Positions 46,244 to 56,094 of a stretch of 64,000 nucleotides of DNA are shown here, piece after piece. Location: NCBI GenBank assembly GCA_016710985.1, contig JADJTX010000015.1, forward strand, positions 1-64,000, written 5' to 3'. Every line of letters begins with the position of its first letter. Positions within the stretch are counted from its first letter, which is position 1. The position numbers were made by a program, and so were the translations under genes. The notes under the pieces were generated by a model. That model was not told where the DNA came from. It saw only the letters and a list, made by a program, of their open reading frames with translations, and did not search any database. This DNA comes from Ignavibacteria bacterium. GTDB taxonomy: Bacteria; Bacteroidota; Ignavibacteria; Tepidaquicellales; Tepidaquicellaceae.

Positions 46244-48958
46244 TTACGGTCTTTGTGTTATAATGAAGTTCTTTGAATTATTGAAAGCAACTATAAGGTC
46301 AGAGAGATCTGTACCTCCTGTGCAATCCAGATTGGTTGCAGGTGTTGAACCAAATATTTGAAGTACACCATAGACATTAAGAACGTCAGTTAAACTTACG
46401 TTTCCGTCCTGATCTGTGTCACCCTGATAGAGTGAAGGAACTCCTCCGATGTTTAATATCTGATTTGAACCGTATGCTTTATTTAAAGCTGTCGTGAAGT
46501 CATAAGTAGTAGATCCGCCGTTAAACGTCACGGTAGATGAACTCCAGGTTTCGACGGCATTCACAGACCGGACAACAACATAGTAAGGCACACCGTTGGC
46601 TGCATTTTCAAAATAGATCGGGTATTGAAGGTCAATACCTGCTGTTCCGACTACTGAATCAACAATTGCGTAAGGAGATGTTGCATTTCTTAAAAGTACA
46701 AAAACCTGTGAAGGACTGTTGCACACTTCAAAGTTCATTGTCAGACCAAGTATTTTTTCACAAGGTCCGTTTAAAAGAGTTGGATCAGGACCGAATGTAA
46801 CTGAGACTCCTCCTCCGGCTGTAGTATCAAATAGAGGACCAGGAGTAATTACATTTCCTGCACCATTTATGTATGTGTATTGAATGTAATTTGCACCGGT
46901 TGCATCCTGGATTCCAACTAAGTAGTTTGCCTGAATTACGGAAGTAGAATTATCGTGACTTATTGTAATATTTGAATTTGAACCAGAAGCTACCGGCACC
47001 AGATCAATGCAGACCTGGAACGTTTCCCACTCAGTAGCTAACCCTCCAAACAAAGGCGCTCTGTCAAATGTCACTATCAATCTGTTTTTAGCAGCATCTA
47101 CTTTATAGCTAAGTCTGTTGATTGGCTGACTTGTATTACCCCAGTTCAAATCATTCCATGCAGGATAGATAGCCGGTCTGACAGGTGAGCCTGCCCCCGG
47201 ACCGGGTAAACCTGTTGCAGGCGGATACCAGTTACCGCCATCCGGTGTATAAGCTACAAACGAGATAATTCCGTTAGTACCAACATAGATATCATCATAT
47301 TCAACACCCATGAATTTAATTCTCTTTGCTCCGGCTACATCTGTTAACAGCCAGTAACCGTCATCAAGAGAACCACTGGTTATTGGGACAGCTGCTACGC
47401 TGTTACTTACAAGTGTAGTACTTCCTCCTGTATCAACTCTGCAGTATGTAGGCTGAGATGGAGCTACTGAAGCACCTGGTGTGGAATTTGCAAAGTAATA
47501 TCCTCCGGTTCCTGTTCCTCCTCCGCCGTAATTTGGCTGAATAATTGTCAATGACTGTCTGATTGTGTCATTACTCCTGTTCTCATCATTTGATAACTGA
47601 GTATATACCGTAACTGTATAATTCCCTGGCAGCGGGTTATAAGAATCAAAATTTACATTTACTGAACTAAGGCTGGCTAAGGAAGAAACACTTTTTGTAC
47701 TTGAATATCCGCCCGGTGATATTGTCATTGTTACGTTGAAGGATTCAGTTGACGTTCCCACATTATTTACAGTAGCCTGCGGTGTTATTGGCGGTGAAGG
47801 TAAAGCAATACCAAGAGGCGGAGCATTTATTGATAATGAAGCAACATCATGTGCAAAGAGATTACATGAAATGGACGAGAAAGTAATTCTCTCAGTAGTT
47901 CCGACTCCAACAGTGGTAAATCCTGCAACCACCCAGGCAACACTGTCGCCTCTGCCTGCTGCTTTAAAATTTGATCTTGCCTGTGAATTAACAACTGTAG
48001 AATCCCAGACTTCACATCCTGTATTAAATAAATATGTCTTATTTGTAAGCGTTGCTCCTCCTATTGCTCCGCCTGTCATCATTACTCCCTTTCCACCACC
48101 TTTCTGAACAAAATAGGAAGCCATTCTGGTTACTGCACCACCCGGGTAATTAGGTATAGCTGACCATGCAATATCCAGATGATTAGCAGGATTAATTACA
48201 CCTTTATATGAGTTGGCAATAGCTCCGACACCATCCCATCCTCCTGCACAGATTATTTTATTACCGTCAATTCCGAATCCCATCATTCCTGCAGCTACCG
48301 GATAAGGTGTCGCTGCTGTATAAGTGTTCTGTTTAATATTATAAACCTGCACATTGTTAACATAGCGGCACCAAAAAGCCCTGTTCCTCCGCCAACTAAA
48401 TAAACTAGAGAATCACGATATTTAACAACAGCGGCATCTGTAATTAAAACAGGCATATTAGCTAATGTAGTGACTATGCCGGTTCCGATGTTAAATTTTT
48501 GGGTTGAGCCGAGTGTTAACGTTCCGCTGTTACCGCCAAATATATAAATCACACTATCTCCGTCATTTATTGCCGCTCCGGATGAAACATCAAGGTTTAA
48601 AACCTGAACGAGTGTAGTCCAGGAATTTGCAGCAATATCATATCGCGCAATACTTTTTAACTGAGCTCCTGAGCCACCACCGAACTGATAAATGTATTCA
48701 GTTCCGCCGGGTCTTGCATAAACACAGAAAGTTCTTGACTGGGCTTTTGGAGGAGGCGGCAAGAGTCGTCCATGCTGCTGTAATGGTTTCATTTGCAGGA
48801 TTCTGACCCAGTACCGGATTCCCTTGTTTGAGACCGGGATTAAAGTCACCTGTTACATCTGTAAATTTGATTGGACTTTTGTTTAATTGTTGTGCCGGCA
48901 ATTTTGTATATGAAACCAGAATGCAGACAAAGCACAGAAATACTAGAATTTTTTTCAT
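46244..48958 (-). CDS. Secreted kelch-repeat protein with dockerin-like C-terminus, frameshifted
   Basis: Three frames make one protein. Signal peptide and LNKSPIKFTDVTGDFNP come from 48958-48750, kelch-like blades (YIYQFGGGSGAQL, SVIYIFGGNSGTL, SLVYLVGGGTG, KIICAGGWDG) follow to about 48100, then a CARDB-like region (QATVNNVGTSTESFNVTMTIS), and a beta sandwich. Breaks lie near 48755 and 48355. The end YQGDTDQDGNVSLTDVLNVYG plus LDCTGGTDLSDLIVAF resembles two calcium-loop repeats of a dockerin. No T9SS tail. Surface or extracellular role inferred. Confidence 0.82.
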
Positions 48959-49401
48959 TTTTGTTCCTTTCTTTTTGTTTAGTTATTGGATGTGCTGAAA
49001 CTTATAAATAAAATTTTAAAAATTCAAATACGTAAAATATTAATAACTGAATAAGTTTGGATGTTAATTTTTATCCTAACAAAATCCTAACAAATTTCTA
49101 ATTTATTACGATTTATTATAAAAATGTTTATCTCAGACAAAAGGCTTGGTTAAAGAGTTGGGTAAAAAACTTTAATTGTTGAAAATTCTCTATAGTGTAT
49201 TTTAAAATGATTTAGATTATATTATCCAACATAAAATCAAAAATTACTTTATACAAAAATTACTTTATAAAAACTTTTTTTGAATGAGAAAGGAGGAGAA
49301 AAATTCAAAAAGGTAATGTGTATTGTTTTGTCTTTTTTAAATAAGACTAAATAATTGTTTTTTATTTTAACAAATTAAATTAACCTAAAACTAAAAACTC
49401 A
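48959..49401. other. 443-bp AT-rich gap between divergent secreted-protein genes
   Basis: Very AT-rich, with no hairpin or gene visible. It should hold the promoters of the kelch gene and the 49402 gene. Confidence 0.5.
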
Positions 49402-51695
49402 ATGAAAAAATCATTACAATGTTATTTTTGCTTGCAATTTTAATAAGCTTAAATAGCAAAACCTTCGCACAGGCTAATTCCGTTCGTTTAAATGGAGCTA
49501 CTCTTTTTAGCAACATTGAAACTGCTTACGCTGCAATACTTCCGGGCTTCGCTACACCTCAGCTTGTTGAGATATTGCCAATTTATGACGGCTCCTTAGA
49601 GTTGTTCCCTATTTCATTAAATCTAATAGCCGGAACCTCTACTATTACTATCCGACCTGAAGCAGGAAATAACGGTGAGATTGTTGCTTCAATAACCACC
49701 AACAATTACCTATTCAGATTAGAAGGCTGTAACAATGTCATAATTGACGGTAGACCGGGAGGAGTGACATCAGTTGCTTCTAACTACCTGACAGTCAATA
49801 ACGACTTTAACACTGCTGCTAACGGTAATGCAGGTACAGCATTATTTAACGGCGCTGATAACTGTATATATCAGTATATTAATGCAACAGCAGCTCTGGG
49901 GACATTAGCCTTTACAGGAGCGCGTAACATTAACATTGCCGGAGCAGCAGCTAACCCAAGTAATAACAATATTGTTCAAAATTGTGTGGTTGTAGGCGGA
50001 CTTAGAGGAATTCAGAATTTTGGCTTAGATGCAGCAACAATAAATCAGAATAACATAATAAGACACAATAACATCTCTCAGACCTTCAACTGGGGAATGC
50101 TTATTTCAAACGATAATAATACTTTAATTCAACATAACAAGGTTCATTATACTTCTGCAATCACAACTGTAGCTACCTTCCTTGTTGGTATTCAGATACA
50201 GGGAAATAATACCAGAGTTGATCAGAATGAAGTTGTAGGAATGACCTCTTTAAATGCTGCGAATTATCTTCATATGTCAAACTTCGGATCAAATAGTGTT
50301 TTCACAAGAAATAAAATCCATGATAACGTTTCCACAGCTGTTAATGTCATAACTGTAGGAATTCAGTTGTCGGGTACTGTAGCAACGCAGTTCACAGAAA
50401 ATGAGATTTACAATCTGGCATCAAGTACTTCATTCGTACTTGGAATAAATGTTGCAAGTAACGGTGCAGCATTTGAAAATCTCACAATTACAAAAAATGA
50501 AATTAAGAATTTGTTTGCTACAGCGACTGCTGGTGTATACGGGATGAGCGTTTCACCAAGAACAGGTAACACTGTGAATATAACTTATAATAATATTTCA
50601 CTTCATAATGCAAATAATTCCGCCTCCGGTGTTTTTGGAATTAATGCTACTTTTGCTACTGGTGCTACTCCTTCTTTAGATTATACATGTGATGTCAGAA
50701 ACAATGCTGTTTATATCGGCGGAGTCAATTTAGGAACCGTCGGAGGACCATTTGTTAATTCTGCAGGAATATGGAGAGATAACAACGGACCACTTTCTGT
50801 TTATACTCAAAGAGATAATAATGTCATAAATGAAAGAACAACAGGAGATGCAAACTTTCAAATTCATGCCGGCTTTTGGTTAGATACTCTTACCGGAACT
50901 CTGGATCTTGATAACAATAATTATTATGCCTCTGATCCAAATGGTGGTCTTGCTGCTATCTGGTATGATTCATTATTCGAGAACACAAACATTGTCCAGT
51001 ATCACGGTTATGCTGCACCGGAAGAAGCTAACACAACTTTTGGCAACGTCAATTTCTTAAAGCTCACAATGAATTTTGAAGCATGTCCTGACAAGAGTCC
51101 GGTGACAGTTGAATTGAGAAACGCCACTTCGCCTTATGCCCTTGTTGAATCTTCAGCAGGTATCGCAGGTGGAGATTTCGCTAATGTCATTGAATTTGGT
51201 AATGCAGTAGAAGGTACACCTTATTACGTTGTCGTTAAAAGTATCAACATGATTGAAACCTGGAGCGCTTCTACTGTTACATTCAACTCAAGCGGAGCAA
51301 ATTATGACTTTACAAGTTCGATAAGTCAGGCATTTGGAGGTAATCAGACATTATCAGGTAGCGGAATTCCTTCTGTTTATCAGGGTGATGTAAATCAGAA
51401 TGGATTTGTTGACTTAACTGACGTAACCATAACATACGGTTTTGTGCAATCCTTCACGACCAGTGCTGCAACAGATCTCGACTGTAACGGAAGTACGGAT
51501 TTATCCGATTTAATTACAGTATTCAACAATGCTAAAGCCTTTGTTTCAGTAGAAAAACCAACTGCACCGGTTTCTATTATTCCGCAAACGAATAAGAACC
51601 AAGTAACTTCTAAGAGAATTAAAACAGTTGGAACTCCTGAAATTGAAAAACGAATAAACAATGATGTCATTGGCAATGGAACAATGGATAGATAA
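49402..51695 (+). CDS. Secreted beta-helix protein with dockerin-like C-terminus
   Basis: The main frame opens at ATG 49419, but the better start is ATG 49402: with one more A in the run of six, the protein begins MKKIITMLFLL, a classic signal peptide ending TFAQA. So this is another homopolymer frame break. A parallel beta-helix occupies about residues 60-480 (NNIVQNCVVVGGLRGI, NNTLIQHNKVHYTS, NSVFTRNKIHDN). The C-terminus has YQGDVNQNGFVDLTDVTITYG and LDCNGSTDLSDLITVFNN, two dockerin-like loops almost the same as in the gene at 46244. The preceding beta-sandwich (AETWSASTVTF-like) is shared with it too. Confidence 0.85.
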
Positions 51696-51736
51696 TATGT
51701 TTTAAATCAAGTAAAGAAATAATATTTGTAAATAAT

Positions 51737-51767
51737 GTCCGGGAGAATTTATTCTTCCGGACTTTTT
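51737..51767 (+). terminator. Terminator after the 49402 gene
   Basis: GTCCGGGAGAAT and ATTCTTCCGGAC form a stem around TT, followed by TTTTTATTTTT. Confidence 0.88.
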
Positions 51768-51902
51768 ATTTTTAAACACGTTATGACAGGTGTAATTTTA
51801 TAAGAATTACATATGTCTGTGGAATTATATCTTTCTAATACGTATTTTAAATAAACAAGAAATTTCTTTCCATTAAAATTTTATCATCATGCTCCATTTA
51901 TT

Positions 51903-52538
51903 ATGATAAAAAATCTTTTAAATATAATTCTTCTAGTCAACATCACTTTGGCACAGGATGCTGTTCAACACAATAAAACTAAAGATAAGAAACTGGTTGC
52001 GGAAAAAAATACTTTGTACTTAGAAAGTAATTTAATAGATTACAGCAAGAGTATTCATAGAAATACCGAAGTTGAAAAATATTTCAGAAAAGAATTTTTT
52101 AAAAAGAGCTTTTTAAAAGTTATTAAAAAAGAGGACAATTCATTTGACCTGATCTCATCAGTAGGAAGTAATATGAGCTTCGGAGGTGTCTGGGAGAAAT
52201 ATGCAGTCATTAATTTTACGCCTCAACTATTCATTCAGCCTGCAGATTTTATAAACATTTATGCCAATCATTATCTTAATGTTTTAATACCGCTGGAATC
52301 TGTTAAAGAATATTCTCAGTCTATAATGTTACAGGGACTTGCGATTTTGGTTGTGGATAATTCGATGAAACTATTTTTAAACAGCGGCAATAGCTGGGTT
52401 ACTGAAGTGATTACTTTTGCTGCAAAAAATCTACTGTTAAATATTCTTATTAAACCTTCTGTTTCAAATACCTCAAACTCGCCTTTACCGGTGCTGCAAT
52501 ATGAGAATTATTTCTATTCGATGAGTATTACTTTCTGA
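51903..52538 (+). CDS. Hypothetical secreted protein
   Basis: I do not recognise it. A signal peptide (1-18, ending LAQ) leads to a Lys-rich segment and then a beta-rich region including SSVGSNMSFGGVWEKYAVINFTPQLFIQPADF in part, ending in an aromatic strand YFYSMSITF. This could be an outer-membrane-associated protein. Length 211. A drifting heptamer array starts about 10 bp after the stop. Confidence 0.7.
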   Translation: MIKNLLNIILLVNITLAQDAVQHNKTKDKKLVAEKNTLYLESNLIDYSKSIHRNTEVEKYFRKEFFKKSFLKVIKKEDNSFDLISSVGSNMSFGGVWEKYAVINFTPQLFIQPADFINIYANHYLNVLIPLESVKEYSQSIMLQGLAILVVDNSMKLFLNSGNSWVTEVITFAAKNLLLNILIKPSVSNTSNSPLPVLQYENYFYSMSITF

Positions 52539-52544
52539 AACCGC

Positions 52545-52709
52545 TCAATCGTGAATGGTGAATGTGAATCGTGAATTTTAAATTGTGAATCGTAAAAAGT
52601 AACAGGTAAATTGTGAACCTTGAAAGGTGATTCATCAATCTCTAATGGGCAGTAAAACTTTTAAAAATATCTGGCTATTCTTCAATTATCAATTATCAAT
52701 TATCAATTA
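52545..52709. repeat. Two short arrays: GTGAATCG-type and the octamer TTATCAAT
   Basis: At 52545-52596 irregular TGAATCG/TGAATGG units follow the 51903 gene. At 52682-52709 the octamer TCAATTAT is repeated and runs into the stop codon (TGA) of the minus-strand yqgE, which is part of the last unit. Confidence 0.85.
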
Positions 52710-53260
52710 ACAGAAGGGTCTTCCGGGAAAGTTGAAATTATTGAATAATCTCTTCCCATACTTTTAAGGATCTTACTCCACAGTTTTTCGGATTCACCGT
52801 CAAACATATTTTCAATAGTTGGATCATTAAGATACCATGAGTTTTGTTTAATTTCATTTTCGAGCTGATCCGGACTCCATCCGGCATATCCGAGAAAAAA
52901 TTTAAAATCATACGGGTCAAGACTTCCGTTCCGAATAAGAATTTTAAGCATCTCGAAATTTCCGTTCCAGTAAAGTCCGTCTGCTATTTCATAGCCACCT
53001 TCCAACATATGATTTGCCCTGTGAATGAAGTTAAGTGTATTCTGCTGAACCGGACCTCCGAGAAAAATCTTTGCGTCAAATTCCGGAAAGTCTTCTATCG
53101 CTTCATGAAGCTTCAAATCAGTCGGTTTATTGATGATGAAGCCGACTGTTCCGTCATCATTATGCTCTGTCAGTAAAATTACAGAACGTTTGAAAATATC
53201 ATTCAGGAATGGTGCAGATATTAGAAGTTTTCCTTTTGAAGGTTCAATATTTTGACTCAT
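52703..53260 (-). CDS. yqgE: UPF0301 family protein, YqgE/AlgH
   Basis: A 185-residue protein with the family pattern: GKLLISAPFLNDIFKRSVILLTEHNDDGTVGFIINKPTD in part, FLGGPVQQNTLNFIH, and FFLGYAGWSPDQLENEI. The function is unknown (AlgH influences alginate production in Pseudomonas). The stop codon lies within an octamer repeat. It begins 8 bp after the T9SS gene at 53269 and is probably cotranscribed. Confidence 0.93.
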   Translation of the reverse strand: MSQNIEPSKGKLLISAPFLNDIFKRSVILLTEHNDDGTVGFIINKPTDLKLHEAIEDFPEFDAKIFLGGPVQQNTLNFIHRANHMLEGGYEIADGLYWNGNFEMLKILIRNGSLDPYDFKFFLGYAGWSPDQLENEIKQNSWYLNDPTIENMFDGESEKLWSKILKSMGRDYSIISTFPEDPSVN

Positions 53261-53268
53261 TAATAATA

Positions 53269-55740
53269 TTATTTTATTAGTATCATTTTCTTAGTCTGTG
53301 TATAAGTCTGCGCTGTAAGTTTATAAAAATAAATTCCGCTTGAAAGATTCCTTGAGTAAAATGGAATTGAATTCATACCGCTTTCCACCCTCCCGCTTAT
53401 CAATGTAGCTACATTTCTTCCGTTTATGTCAAAGACCTCAAGAGTTATGGTCTGTGCCTTTGGAAGAGAAAATCTAATTAATGTCGAAGGATTAAATGGA
53501 TTCGGATAATTCTGTTCAAGTCTGTAGTCAAGGGCTGAAGCTAACGGGTCATTTACTCCCATTAAATCGATCGAGCTTACCCTCGAGTTTGTTTCAACTT
53601 CCGCAATACCTGCAACAGAGACATTATTAATGGTTCCGATATAACTTTTGACAACTATTTTTACACTGTCCATTGTAGTTATCGGATTTACCGGGACAGT
53701 TAATCCGCTCGTGCTAAGCTCACCTGTTGAAGGTATATGCTTAACAATATTATTGTCCTTATAAATGAACAATTCACAATCTGTAACGTGAATATTTGTT
53801 CCGTTGGCTGCATTTGGCAGAATGTCATATAAAATAAACCTTCGGACATCTATGGGGATCTGCCATTTTAAAACTACATATTCATTCACAGTTCCGTTTG
53901 AAATCCAGTTAACCTTCTGGTCTGCGTTTCTTGCTTTCCTGTCAATTACATTCAGTCCTTTATAATCAACTCCACCTGTGCTTCTGAAACTGCTTTCTCT
54001 CACATCAGCAGAAGTTGAAAGGTTTGTAAATGCTCCTTCCGTTACATTAGGAGGAACAGTGATCATCGTATGACCTGCATGGCATCCGACACATTTTGTT
54101 CCTGAACCGTCATTACCAAAATTCATCCCAAGTACATGAGCTATGTTACCTTTTCTGTTAACAAGGACATTTCCGCTACTGTCGATAATCTGTTCAAACA
54201 TAGACACATTCGCCGGCATATCTCCCTGAGCAATTTTCCCATCTCTGTCTAAAGATATTTCTCTGAACAATATAGGGTTATCCAAACCGTTTTCATCCTG
54301 TCTTTGAAAATTAAAAAAGAACCTGAACTTAGCATTCTTCTGAATTGGCGGAGCATCATCTATTGGTTCATCCACAGGAGCATTCGAATAAACATTCAGA
54401 CAATCAAATCTGAATAGGCCACCCTGATAAAAAGTACCGGGATCACTGGTAGGTGGCACCATGTTTGTATCATATGCCTGGAGGTAATCAACAACAGGAG
54501 GGGTATTTTTTGCAATGAAAAGTTCTGCATTCAACTCCAATGTACCGGGCAGATCCAGTACCTGAGTCAATCCCCCGCCGTTAAGTTCACAAATATAAAT
54601 TCCGTAATCCTGTTCGATCACAGTAGTTGCATAAGAGAATAAAATTCTTCCGTCAGGAAGAGGAACCGGGTCTGTTGCATAAGGCGGCTGCATAGTTCCG
54701 TATGAAGGAGGATTGGAAACATATAAAGGTGTAGTGCTGTCTGTACCAATGACTTTCCTGGGCTCCGAAAAAAATTTCTCGTTGTATCTTATTCCCGGAC
54801 TTCCGCTTGTATTGAACATAGGTAAGTGAGGAATAAAAACACTTAACATTTTTCCGTCTGCCATGATCCTTGCTCTGTAAGAAAACAGATTTTTTCTTGT
54901 TCGGGCATCGGCTCCGTAAAGCTTTAATTGATCACCATCAGGAGTTATTATGTTAGTTTGCCAGATGTTACCTATGTCTGTTGTCAATGCCTGATTATCA
55001 TTCCTTGTAAAACCTGTTCCGGTGACATTACTTGGTCTGTCTATGTTAACCCACCATCTTGAATAAATTATTTTACCTGATACCGGATCAATAGAGGGTT
55101 TTTCAGCGCTGTTTCTTTCTGTAGTTACACGATGCAGTTTAAAGTTAAGTGTATCGGTGATATATATATTAGTCGTATTGACACCTCCGTATATAGATAA
55201 TGCAGGAAATCTTGTCGAAGCGAAAATTATCTTTCCGTCAGGAAGATACACAGGATCAATGTCGTCATATTTTGTGAATCTGTAAGCTGCACTTCCGAAT
55301 TGAGAAAGATTTATGTTTCTGTCTGTAAAGGTTATTTTTTTAATCCTTGTCCCTGCTTTATTAATTTCATAGATCCTCCAGCTGCTGTCACGGTGTTCAA
55401 TACCGGCGAAAACTATTTTAGACCCGTTCCAGTGAACACACGGCTGCTGAACATCAATTATTCTGATTCCGCTGATATCCATTGTACTGTCTATTAATGT
55501 AGTAATGACACCATTCTGATCTCTTGCCATTAGTTTCCCGCCTACAACTTTAAATCTGGAAAATGAACCCATTCCCGGAAGCAAGCCTGCTTGTGGAAAC
55601 AGAATATTTCCATTTATCTCGTGATTTCTTGATACAAATACTATCGGGATATTTAGAGATTGTGGAATTGAAAAAGAGGGAGCAATTATGAAAAAAAACA
55701 AAGTTAAAAAAACTAGCTTTTTAAGGTTATAGCTTATCAT
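53269..55740 (-). CDS. Secreted T9SS protein with CxxCH haem motif and beta-propeller-like repeats
   Basis: Signal peptide 1-26. Residues about 50-420 hold strands of the PDGKIIFASTRFP / PDGRILFSYATTV type, like TolB-type propellers and the middle domain of hydrazine synthase alpha. Near residue 550 lies KCVGCHAGHTMI, a CxxCH haem c site. A discoidin-like region follows (KWQIPIDVRRFILYD). A T9SS tail starts YRLEQNYPNPFNPST and ends KKMILIK. The protein may be an exported multidomain cytochrome, but only one haem motif is seen, and a redox role is not shown. Confidence 0.85.
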   Translation of the reverse strand: MISYNLKKLVFLTLFFFIIAPSFSIPQSLNIPIVFVSRNHEINGNILFPQAGLLPGMGSFSRFKVVGGKLMARDQNGVITTLIDSTMDISGIRIIDVQQPCVHWNGSKIVFAGIEHRDSSWRIYEINKAGTRIKKITFTDRNINLSQFGSAAYRFTKYDDIDPVYLPDGKIIFASTRFPALSIYGGVNTTNIYITDTLNFKLHRVTTERNSAEKPSIDPVSGKIIYSRWWVNIDRPSNVTGTGFTRNDNQALTTDIGNIWQTNIITPDGDQLKLYGADARTRKNLFSYRARIMADGKMLSVFIPHLPMFNTSGSPGIRYNEKFFSEPRKVIGTDSTTPLYVSNPPSYGTMQPPYATDPVPLPDGRILFSYATTVIEQDYGIYICELNGGGLTQVLDLPGTLELNAELFIAKNTPPVVDYLQAYDTNMVPPTSDPGTFYQGGLFRFDCLNVYSNAPVDEPIDDAPPIQKNAKFRFFFNFQRQDENGLDNPILFREISLDRDGKIAQGDMPANVSMFEQIIDSSGNVLVNRKGNIAHVLGMNFGNDGSGTKCVGCHAGHTMITVPPNVTEGAFTNLSTSADVRESSFRSTGGVDYKGLNVIDRKARNADQKVNWISNGTVNEYVVLKWQIPIDVRRFILYDILPNAANGTNIHVTDCELFIYKDNNIVKHIPSTGELSTSGLTVPVNPITTMDSVKIVVKSYIGTINNVSVAGIAEVETNSRVSSIDLMGVNDPLASALDYRLEQNYPNPFNPSTLIRFSLPKAQTITLEVFDINGRNVATLISGRVESGMNSIPFYSRNLSSGIYFYKLTAQTYTQTKKMILIK

Positions 55741-56094
55741 CGTAAAAGATTTTTTATAAATTTAACTAATTAATGTTCTTTTTTAAACTAATTTATTTAG
55801 TGGGGGATTGCAGATACTTCTGTAAATAAAAAAAATTGTATATTAAATTTAAAATGAAAAAAATTGTATTTACTAATTTTAAATTTTCAGGATCTTTACG
55901 ATTATCCGAAAGACCATTATTTGTAAGGGCTGGTCAGGATATAATAGAGAAGGTAATGTTCCGTATTAACTTGTTGTTTCCTGCCGGTTTTCTGCTGAAA
56001 TAAAAAATTTACAATTGATAATAAAATTATATTTAATTAAGTTTCAATACAAAAAATTCAATCCAAAAAAACATTTCAAAAACTAACCTAAAAA
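55741..56094. other. 354-bp gap between divergent T9SS genes
   Basis: AT-rich. A 49-codon frame (55854-56003) starts MKKIVFTNFKF but has no other support. It should contain the two divergent promoters. Confidence 0.5.

Noticed and set aside
47736..48107. 123-codon plus-strand frame over the kelch gene
   Set aside because: Antisense to a well-supported secreted protein, and with low-complexity Pro-rich content.
55854..56003. 49-codon frame starting MKKIVFTNF
   Set aside because: No homology, no ribosome site and it lies in a divergent promoter region; probably chance.
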